This document shows positions 1 to 9,668 of a stretch of 59,917 nt of DNA, piece by piece. The notes beneath the pieces were generated by a model. The model had not been told where the DNA came from. It saw nothing but the letters and a program-made list of their open reading frames with translations, and did no database searches. The DNA is from Psittacicella hinzii (GTDB lineage Bacteria > Pseudomonadota > Gammaproteobacteria > Enterobacterales > Psittacicellaceae). Location of the stretch: the NCBI RefSeq assembly GCF_003585885.1, contig NZ_NRHC01000038.1:1-59917 (forward strand), in the 5' to 3' direction. Position numbers and translations under genes: made by a program. Each line of letters starts with the position of its first letter. The first letter of the stretch is position 1.

Positions 1-17
1 AACTGTGACTTAGCCAT
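1..17 (-). CDS. 5' end of an unidentified gene (partial)
   Basis: Reading the minus strand, an ATG at 17-15 follows a good ribosome binding site (AGGAG, about 6 bases upstream) and opens with Met-Ala-Lys-Ser-Gln before the window ends. The gene diverges from pepD. Five residues are too few to identify it. An Hfq-like start (Met-Ala-Lys-Gly-Gln in E. coli) is one possibility, but residue 6 here must be Leu or Phe, which does not match Hfq, so I give no symbol. Confidence 0.5.
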
Positions 18-272
18 TTTTTCTCCTAGAGATCCACACTTCAACATGGAATATTAAAATGTGAAGACTATTAAGTTAATTAAAAATTTATAAAAAATTT
101 ATGTATTACAATAAAAAACTATTTACATTATACTAAAATTCTTTAGCTCTTACACAATTTTAATATTTGTAATTTCAAAGATTTAACTTAAAAGGTAAGG
201 ATTTTGTTGCTTTTAGGTGACCATTTTGTTAAATTAGAATTTAACTAAATGTAAATTTCAAGGATTGTTTTG

Positions 273-1745
273 ATGAGTAGTTCTATTTTAAATTTAAATC
301 CAACGTTACTTTGGAAATGGTTTAACACAATTTGCTCTATTCCACATCCAAGTTATCACGATGAACCATTAGCAGAATATATATTCAACTGGGCAAAGCA
401 ACAAAATTTATTTGTTGAAAAAGATAGCGCTGGAAATATATTAATTCGTAAACCAGCAACAGCCGGTTATGAAAAGGTACCTTCTATTGCCATTCAAGCG
501 CACCTTGACATGGTTCCACAAGCTGACTCTGACAAGCAACATGACTTTCTTGTAGATCCTATTACCCCAGTAATTAAAGATGATTACCTTTATGCAGATA
601 ACACAACTTTAGGTGCTGATAATGGGATAGGTGTAGCTTCTATTCTGGCAGTTTTAGAGGACAACTCTTTAGAACATGGTCCAATTGAAGCACTACTTAC
701 TCGTAATGAAGAAGTAGGCATGGAAGGGGTTATTGGTTTAGCTGAAAATTGGTTAGAGTCTAAACTATTAATTAATACAGATACTGAAGAGTGGGGAGAG
801 TTATACTTAGGATGTGCTGGTGGTTCTGATTTAACTTTCCATAAAGATTTAGAATTTAAACCTCTAAAAGAAAACTCTAAAGTTTACAAAATTTCTTTAA
901 CAGGGTTTAGAGGTGGCCACTCTGGTTGTGACATTCATACTAACCGTGAAAGTGCTATTAGATATCTAAATAAACTTTTATACTCGATTTACCGTAAAGT
1001 TAAGTTTAATTTTATAGACTTATATGCTGGTCAAGCTAGAAATGCAATACCAAGAGAAGCATATGCTACTGTAGCGGTTACTAATGAAAACCATGCTAGC
1101 TTTTTAGACCAATTACAAAAAGCTATAGAGAAATTTACTAACAGCTTTAAGCTAGCTGAGGTTAATGGTAAGTATAGTTTTACAGAGTTAGAGGTCGCTG
1201 AAAATCATAAGCGTATAAGTTGCTCTCAAATGCCTACTTTACTAAATTTCTTAGTTTTAGTACCAAATGGAGTAGTGCGTTACTCTGACGAATTTGAGAA
1301 TACCACTGAAACCTCTTTATCTGCTGGGGTTATGCGTTTAAATCAAGAAGATGGATTTAAATACTTAATCTTATCTCGTTCAGTTATCGACTCTTCTAAT
1401 GAAATCCTTGCTGAAGAAATGCAAGCTCTTGCCGAATTAACTGGAATTAAGTTATCAGTTTCAGGCACTTACTCTAGTTGGACACCAGAGTATAACGACT
1501 TTACTCGCTATGTTGAAAATGAATATAACAAAGCAGTTGGCGGTAAGGTTAAGGTTAAAGTTATCCACGCTGGTCTGGAATGTGGAATCTTAAAAGGTCA
1601 CTACCCTGAAATGAAGGTAGTCTCAATCGGTCCTGATATTCACAATCCGCATACTCCTAAAGAGCATGTTAAAATCTCATCTGTAGAAAATTATTATAAT
1701 TTATTAATCAATCTACTTAAAAATGCGAGAGATTTAACAGCCTAA
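273..1745 (+). CDS. pepD: Aminoacyl-histidine dipeptidase (Xaa-His dipeptidase), M20 family
   Basis: Cytosolic metallopeptidase that cleaves dipeptides, including Xaa-His, and cysteinylglycine in E. coli. The protein is 490 aa, against 485 in E. coli PepD. The M20 metal and catalytic motifs are visible: AIQAHLDMVP near residue 75-85, a second block GADNGIGVA, and the general-base region RNEEVGMEG. An in-frame TTG lies one codon upstream at 270, but the ATG at 273 has an AAGGA about 8 bases away and is the better start. The gene stands alone, with its own terminator directly downstream and a divergent partial gene upstream. Confidence 0.93.
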   Translation: MSSSILNLNPTLLWKWFNTICSIPHPSYHDEPLAEYIFNWAKQQNLFVEKDSAGNILIRKPATAGYEKVPSIAIQAHLDMVPQADSDKQHDFLVDPITPVIKDDYLYADNTTLGADNGIGVASILAVLEDNSLEHGPIEALLTRNEEVGMEGVIGLAENWLESKLLINTDTEEWGELYLGCAGGSDLTFHKDLEFKPLKENSKVYKISLTGFRGGHSGCDIHTNRESAIRYLNKLLYSIYRKVKFNFIDLYAGQARNAIPREAYATVAVTNENHASFLDQLQKAIEKFTNSFKLAEVNGKYSFTELEVAENHKRISCSQMPTLLNFLVLVPNGVVRYSDEFENTTETSLSAGVMRLNQEDGFKYLILSRSVIDSSNEILAEEMQALAELTGIKLSVSGTYSSWTPEYNDFTRYVENEYNKAVGGKVKVKVIHAGLECGILKGHYPEMKVVSIGPDIHNPHTPKEHVKISSVENYYNLLINLLKNARDLTA

Positions 1746-1753
1746 TAAAAACT

Positions 1754-1790
1754 AAAGCAAGGCAACAACTGGTTGCTTTGCTTTTTTTCT
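1754..1790 (+). terminator. Intrinsic terminator after pepD
   Basis: AAAGCAA and GGCAAC arms pair with GTTGC and TTGCTTT across a short loop, and the stem runs into a T-rich tract. It starts nine bases after the pepD stop. Confidence 0.8.
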
Positions 1791-1820
1791 TTTACTAACT
1801 ATTTCTTATTAGTAATCTCG

Positions 1821-1829
1821 TGTTATAAT
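1821..1829 (+). promoter_or_regulatory. Probable extended -10 promoter of ubiE-thyA
   Basis: TGT followed by a perfect TATAAT (1824-1829) gives an extended -10 box 26 bases before the ubiE start. No good -35 hexamer is seen at the expected distance, which extended -10 promoters tolerate. It lies just downstream of the pepD terminator, as expected for a new transcript. Confidence 0.6.
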
Positions 1830-1854
1830 CGTAACATAACGGGAGCTCTTTATA

Positions 1855-2601
1855 ATGTCAAATAAATACACAGATTTTGGTTTCAAACAGATACCAATTG
1901 AACAAAAAGAGAAATTAGTTGCTGGTGTTTTTGACTCTGTTGCAAAAAAATATGATCTCATGAATGATATTTTATCTTTTGGGATACACAGAAGTTGGAA
2001 AAAGCATACTATTAACTGTAGCGGAGCTAAAGCAGGTGATAAAATCCTTGATTTAGCTGGAGGAACCGGAGATTTTACCGAAAAATTTAGCGCTATAGTT
2101 GGCGAAACTGGTGAAGTTACACTATCTGATATCAATGCTAATATGCTGTCAGTTGGTAAAGAAAGATTGACAAACAAGGGAATTGTTAATAATGTTAGAT
2201 ATGTTCAGGCTAACGCTGAACAATTACCTTTCCCTGATAACTATTTTGATGTCATAGTTATCAGTTTCGGTTTAAGAAATGTTACAAATAAAGATATAGC
2301 TCTAAAAGAAATGCACCGTGTTCTAAAAGTCGGTGGTAGAGCGTTGATCCTTGAGTTTTCTAAGCCAACTAATCAACTGTTGGAGAGTGCTTATAATTTA
2401 TACTCTTTCCAACTATTGCCTTTAATTGGTGACATTGTCGCGAACGATGCAGATTCTTATAGATATCTAGCTGAGAGTATACGTAAACACCCTGATCAAG
2501 ATACTCTTAAACAAATGATGATCGAAGCAGGATTTGCACAAGTTGGCTATCAAAATTTAACTGGTGGTATTACAGCATTACACCGAGGATTTAAATTTTA
2601 A
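1855..2601 (+). CDS. ubiE: Ubiquinone/menaquinone C-methyltransferase UbiE
   Basis: SAM-dependent methyltransferase that adds the C-methyl group to the benzoquinol ring in ubiquinone (and menaquinone) synthesis. It is 248 aa, against 251 in E. coli. The SAM-binding motif [13 protein letters not shown] and the later VISFGLRNV block are family signatures. The ATG is preceded by GGAG. In E. coli, ubiE is followed by ubiJ and ubiB. Here those two sit about 5 kb away on the opposite strand, and ubiE instead lies 19 bases upstream of thyA, probably in one transcript. Confidence 0.96.
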   Translation: MSNKYTDFGFKQIPIEQKEKLVAGVFDSVAKKYDLMNDILSFGIHRSWKKHTINCSGAKAGDKILDLAGGTGDFTEKFSAIVGETGEVTLSDINANMLSVGKERLTNKGIVNNVRYVQANAEQLPFPDNYFDVIVISFGLRNVTNKDIALKEMHRVLKVGGRALILEFSKPTNQLLESAYNLYSFQLLPLIGDIVANDADSYRYLAESIRKHPDQDTLKQMMIEAGFAQVGYQNLTGGITALHRGFKF

Positions 2602-2620
2602 ATTTATAAGGATTTAAGTT

Positions 2621-3415
2621 GTGAAACAATACCTTGATCTTTTAAGACATATACAGAGTAATGGTCAATTTAAATCTGATCGTACAGGTACCGGAACACA
2701 ATCAGTTTTTGGTTACCAAATGAGATTTGATCTAAATGAAGGCTTTCCTTTGGTTACTACCAAAAAATTGCATATTAGATCCATCATTCATGAATTACTT
2801 TGGTTCTTAAATGGTGATACAAACATCAAGTATTTAAATGATAACAAAGTAACCATTTGGGATGAATGGGCTGATGAAAATGGAAGCCTTGGTCCTGTAT
2901 ATGGTAAGCAATGGACAGCTTGGGAAACTGCAGACGGTAAAGTTATCAATCAGATTGAACAAGTTATCAATGAAATTAAGACTAACCCTGATAGCCGTAG
3001 ACTGATAGTTAGTGCTTGGAATGTTGGTGATTTAGATAAAATGGCTTTAGCACCCTGCCATGCTTTTTTCCAGTTCTATGTAAATAATGGTAAACTATCT
3101 TGTCAACTTTACCAAAGATCATGCGACACGTTTTTAGGCTTACCTTTTAACATTGCTTCTTACGCGTTATTAGTACATATGGTTGCTCAACAATGTGATT
3201 TAGAAGTTGGTGAGTTCGTGTGGACAGGCGGTGATGTTCATATCTATGAAAATCATAAAGAACAAGTTAATCTGCAGTTAACTAGAGAACCTCTAGCTTT
3301 ACCAAAACTTGTTATTAAGCGCAAGCCGGAATCTATTTTTGATTATAAATTTGAAGATTTTGAAATTGTTGACTATCAAAGTCATAAAGCGATTAAAGCT
3401 CCAGTAGCTGTTTAA
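2621..3415 (+). CDS. thyA: Thymidylate synthase
   Basis: Converts dUMP to dTMP using methylenetetrahydrofolate. The 264-aa length equals E. coli ThyA and the two align without gaps. The active-site cysteine lies in [10 protein letters not shown] (Cys146) and the folate/dUMP block [17 protein letters not shown] is intact. Translation starts at GTG with AAGGA 8 bases upstream; no ATG is close. It follows ubiE by 19 bases, an unusual pairing. With dut further along the window, it covers the dUTP to dTMP route. Confidence 0.97.
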   Translation: MKQYLDLLRHIQSNGQFKSDRTGTGTQSVFGYQMRFDLNEGFPLVTTKKLHIRSIIHELLWFLNGDTNIKYLNDNKVTIWDEWADENGSLGPVYGKQWTAWETADGKVINQIEQVINEIKTNPDSRRLIVSAWNVGDLDKMALAPCHAFFQFYVNNGKLSCQLYQRSCDTFLGLPFNIASYALLVHMVAQQCDLEVGEFVWTGGDVHIYENHKEQVNLQLTREPLALPKLVIKRKPESIFDYKFEDFEIVDYQSHKAIKAPVAV

Positions 3416-3485
3416 CGTATCTATTTGTGTACTAGCACACTTCTACCTTTAACTATAATTATTTTAATTTAAGGCATTCCTTATT

Positions 3486-4697
3486 ATGCGCAAATTCAAA
3501 CAATTCTTTGAAAATGAGGCTTCTGGGGGTATTGTTCTTATTCTATGTGCTGCGTTAGCTCTGATAATTGCAAACACTCCATCTCTTCAAAGCTACTACT
3601 CTTCATTTTTACATTTTTATATTGATTTCTCAATTGCTAACTTTGAGATTATCCATTTAAGTGTAGAGCACTTTGTTAATGACGCTTTAATGGCAATATT
3701 CTTTATAGTTGTTGCTATAGAGATTAAACATGAGATGCTCCATGGTCACCTTTCAAGCTTTAAACAGGCTAGCTTTCCATTCTTTGGAGCTTTAGGTGGC
3801 ATAATCTTCCCAATTATCTTTTATTTTCTTTTTACTTTCCATGATCCAAATTTAATTCATGGGGCTGCTATTCCAATGGCTACTGATATTGCCTTTGCCA
3901 TTGGGGTACTATCACTTCTTGGAAAACTTGTTCCACCAGCTCTTAAGATTTTCTTACTAGCTCTTGCGGTAATTGATGACTTAGGTGCTATCGTTGTAAT
4001 TGCAATATTCTATACAACTGACATAAGCTTCACTCATTTAGGTGTTGGAATTGCTTTACTGGGTTTAATGTTCTTACTAAATAGAATGAACGTTAAAGCA
4101 ATTACTCCTTACTTACTAATTGCTTCAGTGGTATGGTATTGCTTCCTACACTCTGGTATTCATGCGACAATTGCAGGTGTTCTAACTGGTTTCCTACTAC
4201 CTAATAGAGATATTAACGGTAAAAATGTTTCTAACGAAGTAGCTAATTATTTCAACCCATATGTTAAATGGTTAATTATTCCTCTATTTGCCTTTGCAAA
4301 CTCAGGTGTTACTTTAGGAGATGTTAGTGGAGTATTAGCTGAAAACTCAAGTTTAATCTTAGGTATTTTCTTCGGTCTCTTATTTGGTAAACCAATTGGT
4401 ATTTTAATCTTTACCTTTGTTGCTTCGAAATTAAAAATTACAGCTAAACCTCAATCTGTAACTTGGGATATGATATTCTTTGTTGGCATCATTTGTGGTA
4501 TTGGCTTTACAATGTCTATCTTCATCGTGAACTTAAGCTTCCCTGGTATTTCAATGGAAGACCGTATGCATATTGATATTGCTCGTTTAAGTATCTTAGG
4601 TACTTCTTCAATAGCTGCGATTATTGGTTTAATTTTAACTAGATTAAACTTAAAACACCACGAAAAGAAAAACGCATTAAATAAAGTTAAAGATTAA
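3486..4697 (+). CDS. nhaA: Na+/H+ antiporter NhaA
   Basis: Inner-membrane antiporter that exports Na+ in exchange for protons, important for pH and salt homeostasis. It is 403 aa, with about 12 hydrophobic segments. The unwound-helix residues TD (133-134) and the ion-binding aspartate pair in AVIDDLGAIV (Asp164-Asp165) match E. coli Thr132, Asp133, Asp163 and Asp164. The start ATG has AAGG upstream. The gene appears to be a single transcript ending at the shared terminator with hemB. Confidence 0.96.
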   Translation: MRKFKQFFENEASGGIVLILCAALALIIANTPSLQSYYSSFLHFYIDFSIANFEIIHLSVEHFVNDALMAIFFIVVAIEIKHEMLHGHLSSFKQASFPFFGALGGIIFPIIFYFLFTFHDPNLIHGAAIPMATDIAFAIGVLSLLGKLVPPALKIFLLALAVIDDLGAIVVIAIFYTTDISFTHLGVGIALLGLMFLLNRMNVKAITPYLLIASVVWYCFLHSGIHATIAGVLTGFLLPNRDINGKNVSNEVANYFNPYVKWLIIPLFAFANSGVTLGDVSGVLAENSSLILGIFFGLLFGKPIGILIFTFVASKLKITAKPQSVTWDMIFFVGIICGIGFTMSIFIVNLSFPGISMEDRMHIDIARLSILGTSSIAAIIGLILTRLNLKHHEKKNALNKVKD

Positions 4698-4726
4698 GTA
4701 AAGAGAATTTTTACTTAATTAATAAT

Positions 4727-4765
4727 AAAAGCCCCTTAAACTAAATTATAGTTTAAGGGGCTTTT
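4727..4765. terminator. Bidirectional intrinsic terminator between nhaA and hemB
   Basis: A perfect 13-base stem (4731-4743 with 4749-4761) around the loop AATTA is flanked by AAAA on the left and TTTT on the right, so it can end transcription from both converging genes. The hemB stop lies two bases beyond it. Confidence 0.92.
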
Positions 4766-4766
4766 G

Positions 4767-5870
<1,104 letters not shown>

Positions 5871-5919
5871 TTAACCGGAGAATCAATAATAACCTAAAGT
5901 TGTTTACCATAATTACTCT

Positions 5920-7542
5920 TTAGCTAAACATTACTAAGCTTAAAAGTATAACTAAAGACACTAAGGTAATTAATATTAAATAACTGGTTATCTTTTGTGA
6001 TCTACGCACTTGCGTTTCTAAATTATTTAATTTTTGTAAAACTTGTTGTTGATTATCAAATAATCTATACATATCGTCGGGAATGTAGCTCATAAAATTC
6101 AAGAACTGTGGCATATTTTTCATAGCCTTACTTGCTTGATTTTTTACGCTATATTCTCTAACAAACCATTCTTCTAGAATAGGCTTAGCTGTGTCCCATA
6201 AATTTAGATCAGGGTAAACATTTCTTCCCATTGCTTCAACATAAACTAATGTTTTTTGCAGTAAAAGCAATTGAGGTTGTACCACCATATTAAAGTCGCG
6301 TGCAACTTTAAATAGATTTTTTAAGACCACGCTAAAGCGAATTTCATTTAATGATTTATTAAAAAGAGGATCTAACGAATAAGAAATCTTACGTTCAAAT
6401 TCGTTTATATCGATCTTCCCTCTTATCCAACCAGAGTTAACATGCAACTCTGCAATACGACGATAATCTCTACGGAAAAAAGCTATTAAATTTTCAACAA
6501 GGTACTTTGTATCTAATGGCGTTAAACTTCCAACAATACCAAAATCTATTGCTATATAAGTAGGATCTTTAGGGTTACTAATATTTACAAAAATATTTCC
6601 AGGGTGCATATCAGCATGGAAAAAATTGTAATCAAGTAGTTGCCTAAAAAATATTTCCACCCCTCGTTTAGCAAGTAATTCACAATCAACTTGGTTATCA
6701 ACTAAAGTTTGATAATTATTTATGGAAGTACCATAAATCTTTTCAGAAATCACCCAATCCTTAGTTGCGCAAAATATTTTTGGTATATATAAGATATGAG
6801 AGTTTAGCCAATGATCTCTCAATGTTTGACCATTACCAGCTTCACAAGTTAAATCTAACTCAACTCTAAAATTATTCTCTAGCTCATCAATGACTTCACT
6901 ACCTCGGAGACGATTCGATTGATCTATATACCTAGAGATAAAATTAAAAATTGATCTAATTAACTTTAACTCTGCGGTTACCTTTTCTCTTACCCCTGGC
7001 TTTATTACTTTAATCACTATAGGTAAATTTTCAGCGCTATAGTTAAAATCATCTTGATTAAAAATTACTTTTTCTTGATTACTAGCTTTTTCAAGTAAGT
7101 AATTTTTATATTCAGTTAATTTTAGATCGGCTTGGTAAACCTGAGCTATTGAAGCACTTGCTATAGGTTGAGCATCAAAATTTTCAAATAATTTATCAAA
7201 ACTTACTCCAATATCTTCTTGTAAACGAGTTTGCACATGTTGCACATCACTCGGAGTTGTATTATCTTGCAGTTTCTTAAGTTCTTGAACTACTTCAAAA
7301 TCAAAAAAGTCATCTTGAATTGAAAGCAACTGTCCTAGTTTTATCCAGATTGGTCCTAGTTCTTCAAAAGCTTGTTTTAACCTTACTCCAAAACTTAAAT
7401 TTTTGTTTTTTGCAGGTACCCAAAAATAAAACCAACCTAAGAATTTACAAAACTTATTTCCTTTATTTTGGTACAAATACTCGTCTATACGATATCTTCG
7501 CAAAATAAAACTAATATAAAGTAATCTAAAAATATTTCTCAC
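5920..7542 (-). CDS. ubiB: Ubiquinone biosynthesis accessory kinase-like protein UbiB
   Basis: Atypical protein-kinase-fold (ABC1/ADCK) ATPase required for aerobic ubiquinone synthesis. The 540-aa protein shows the family KxGQ motif (WIKLGQLLSIQ), the lysine strand VIKVIKPG, the catalytic-loop equivalent HADMHPGN and the AIDFG metal motif. Two hydrophobic helices at the extreme C-terminus fit membrane anchoring. Translation starts at GTG one base after the ubiJ stop, so the two are probably coupled. UbiJ is its usual neighbour. Confidence 0.95.
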   Translation of the reverse strand: MRNIFRLLYISFILRRYRIDEYLYQNKGNKFCKFLGWFYFWVPAKNKNLSFGVRLKQAFEELGPIWIKLGQLLSIQDDFFDFEVVQELKKLQDNTTPSDVQHVQTRLQEDIGVSFDKLFENFDAQPIASASIAQVYQADLKLTEYKNYLLEKASNQEKVIFNQDDFNYSAENLPIVIKVIKPGVREKVTAELKLIRSIFNFISRYIDQSNRLRGSEVIDELENNFRVELDLTCEAGNGQTLRDHWLNSHILYIPKIFCATKDWVISEKIYGTSINNYQTLVDNQVDCELLAKRGVEIFFRQLLDYNFFHADMHPGNIFVNISNPKDPTYIAIDFGIVGSLTPLDTKYLVENLIAFFRRDYRRIAELHVNSGWIRGKIDINEFERKISYSLDPLFNKSLNEIRFSVVLKNLFKVARDFNMVVQPQLLLLQKTLVYVEAMGRNVYPDLNLWDTAKPILEEWFVREYSVKNQASKAMKNMPQFLNFMSYIPDDMYRLFDNQQQVLQKLNNLETQVRRSQKITSYLILITLVSLVILLSLVMFS

Positions 7543-7543
7543 T

Positions 7544-8227
7544 TTAGTTCTTTTTTATCTGTTTTAACAAGTCATCAAGGACTAACTTAATGTTTGGCAG
7601 TTTATTTTCAATACCAGCCAATAAAGAGCCATTTGTTTTATTATCTTTTATAGAGTCATCACGAAATGGATCATTATTAAATTCATCTTGGGACTTATTG
7701 CTATAACTATTTAGATTTGAATCGTTTATAAAAGTAACTAAATTATTTACAGTTCTATTTATATGTTGTCCAGCTTTAGAGATTAAATGTGCAGGAACAT
7801 CACCAATATAGTAACTTAAAATATTTTCAGCAGAAAGGTCAACACGTGAACTTAGATTCAATATATTTATTAAGTACTTATTGTCCCCCTCAATGCTAAG
7901 CTTATTTTCTTTTATAAGCTCTTCAAAATCTTCTTGGCGATTGATTAAACTAAGCACTGCACTTTGCTTTGCTGTAATTAGCAGATCACTATTCTCAATA
8001 TGGTCTACTTTTTTTACTGAAATCTTATCTGCTATTTCAGCTTTATAAGTTAAATTTAGGTCTTCAATACAAAAGTATAAATTTTTATCTTTTAAACTAA
8101 GAAAATCACTTGTATTCTTTAAGTTATCTGCAACTAAATAATCAATTGTTTGATTCGCAAATGTAACTAATCTTTCATTTACAAAATCATTTTTAATTGC
8201 CCCAAATAAGATAGAAATAAAATTCAC
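7544..8227 (-). CDS. ubiJ: Ubiquinone biosynthesis accessory factor UbiJ (SCP2 domain)
   Basis: Sterol-carrier-type lipid-binding protein that, with UbiK, organises the cytosolic complex of late ubiquinone enzymes in E. coli. It is 227 aa, slightly longer than the 201-aa E. coli protein. The N-terminal two thirds fits an SCP2 fold; the C-terminal part (from about residue 150) is predicted helical, with an Asn/Ser/Asp-rich linker. Sequence similarity is weak, so the assignment rests largely on direct coupling to ubiB. It starts at GTG with AGAGG six bases upstream. Confidence 0.8.
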   Translation of the reverse strand: MNFISILFGAIKNDFVNERLVTFANQTIDYLVADNLKNTSDFLSLKDKNLYFCIEDLNLTYKAEIADKISVKKVDHIENSDLLITAKQSAVLSLINRQEDFEELIKENKLSIEGDNKYLINILNLSSRVDLSAENILSYYIGDVPAHLISKAGQHINRTVNNLVTFINDSNLNSYSNKSQDEFNNDPFRDDSIKDNKTNGSLLAGIENKLPNIKLVLDDLLKQIKKN

Positions 8228-8263
8228 CTGAAACCTCTTATTATGAAAGATAGATATTATTAT

Positions 8264-8308
8264 ACAAGTCCAAGGCGCTAAATTCTTAATTTAACACCTT
8301 GGACTTGT
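8264..8308 (-). terminator. Long hairpin between sucB and ubiJ
   Basis: ACAAGTCCAAGG on the plus strand (8264-8275) is repeated inverted at 8297-8308, with further imperfect pairing inside. It begins 10 bases after the sucB stop in the minus direction and probably ends or processes the sucAB transcript. The expected U tract is weak (TATAATAATA), and a TATAAT at 8264-8259 at its foot could serve as the ubiJ -10 box, so terminator and promoter may overlap. Confidence 0.55.
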
Positions 8309-8318
8309 AAAAATTTAT

Positions 8319-9650
8319 TTAAATATCTAGCAATATTTGTGTTGGATCTTCTAAAAGTTCTTTAACTTTTACTAAGAAACGAACTGAATCTTTTCCATCA
8401 ATTAAACGGTGATCATATGATAGCGCAATATACATCATCGGACGGATAACAATTTGATCATCTACAACTACAGGACGCTTTTTAATACCATGCATCCCTA
8501 AGATAGCTGATTGTGGTGGATTAATAATTGGCGTTGAGAATAAAGATCCAAATACCCCACCATTAGTAATAGTGAAGTTACCACCCGTCATATCTTCAAT
8601 CGTTAATTTATTGTTATTTCCTTTTTCAGCTAGATCAGCGATATCTCTTTCAATATCAGCTAAAGATTTGTTCTCTGCATTACGTAGTACAGGAGTAACT
8701 AAACCTCTTTCAGTTGATACGGCAATCGAAATGTCCGTTGTATTAGAGTAAATGATATCATCATTTTCAATACAAGCTGAAATGATAGGAAACTCTTTCA
8801 TTGCTTCAGATACTGCTTTTACGAAAAAGCTCATAAAACCCAAACGGATATTATGCTTTTTCATAAACTTTTCGCCATATTTTTTACGTATATCAATAAT
8901 ACTTTGTAAATCTACCTCATTAAAAGTAGTCAACATTGCAGTACTATTTTTAGACTCTAATAAACGTTGAGCAATATGCTTACGAATATTAGTCATAGGT
9001 ACACGTGTTTTGAAAGGATTTACTACTTCATTAATCTGACGTAGTTTAATTTCATTAGCAATAACACGTGGAGGAAGTTTATTACGTAAATAGTTTTCCA
9101 CTTCATCTGAAGTAATACCATGCTCACTAATCTTACGTCTAGCACTTGGACCTAAATTAACTTCTTTAGCTGCTAGAGTAAAATCATTTTCTTTTACTAA
9201 AGATTTCTCACTTGTAGAAGCTGGTTTTTGTAATGGAGCTTTAGCAACTTTTTGCGCTGGAGTTTCTGATTTAACTTCAACTTGCTCATCAGTTTTAGAA
9301 GCAATTTCTGGAGCTACTTCATGAGATTTAACCTCATCAGCTACTGCGCTTTTCTCCTCTACTTTATTAGAATCACTTTCTTTCTTACTGTTCGAATCTG
9401 ATTTTTCTTGAGCAGCAACTTCAAATTTTGCAATAGGTTGATCTGTTGTAATCGTTGCTCCTGCTTGCTCCAAAAACTCAACTATATGTCCATCTTCAGG
9501 AGCAGATACTTCGAATGCTACCTTGTCACTTTCAACAACCGCAATAGTATCACCAGCATTAACATGCTGTCCAATTGAAACTAACCATCTGTTTAATTCT
9601 GCATTTGCAACAGATTCTGGTAATAATGGACCTTTAATAATATAACTCAT
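8319..9650 (-). CDS. sucB: 2-oxoglutarate dehydrogenase E2, dihydrolipoyl succinyltransferase
   Basis: Core of the 2-oxoglutarate dehydrogenase complex; transfers succinyl from lipoate to CoA. The order in the 443 aa is: an N-terminal lipoyl domain (about 2-77) with lipoylated Lys43 in ESDKVAFEV; a Lys/Glu/Ala/Ser-rich flexible linker (about 80-165); a peripheral-subunit binding domain starting [12 protein letters not shown]; and a C-terminal catalytic domain ending in [15 protein letters not shown], which holds the HxxxDG motif. It follows sucA by 18 bases. The E3 gene (lpd) and sucCD are not in this window. Confidence 0.96.
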   Translation of the reverse strand: MSYIIKGPLLPESVANAELNRWLVSIGQHVNAGDTIAVVESDKVAFEVSAPEDGHIVEFLEQAGATITTDQPIAKFEVAAQEKSDSNSKKESDSNKVEEKSAVADEVKSHEVAPEIASKTDEQVEVKSETPAQKVAKAPLQKPASTSEKSLVKENDFTLAAKEVNLGPSARRKISEHGITSDEVENYLRNKLPPRVIANEIKLRQINEVVNPFKTRVPMTNIRKHIAQRLLESKNSTAMLTTFNEVDLQSIIDIRKKYGEKFMKKHNIRLGFMSFFVKAVSEAMKEFPIISACIENDDIIYSNTTDISIAVSTERGLVTPVLRNAENKSLADIERDIADLAEKGNNNKLTIEDMTGGNFTITNGGVFGSLFSTPIINPPQSAILGMHGIKKRPVVVDDQIVIRPMMYIALSYDHRLIDGKDSVRFLVKVKELLEDPTQILLDI

Positions 9651-9668
9651 TTTTTAACCTAAACTTTG

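Noticed and set aside
1-17. Calling the leftmost gene hfq
   Set aside because: Only five residues are visible and the sixth cannot be the Ser of Hfq; evidence too thin for a symbol.
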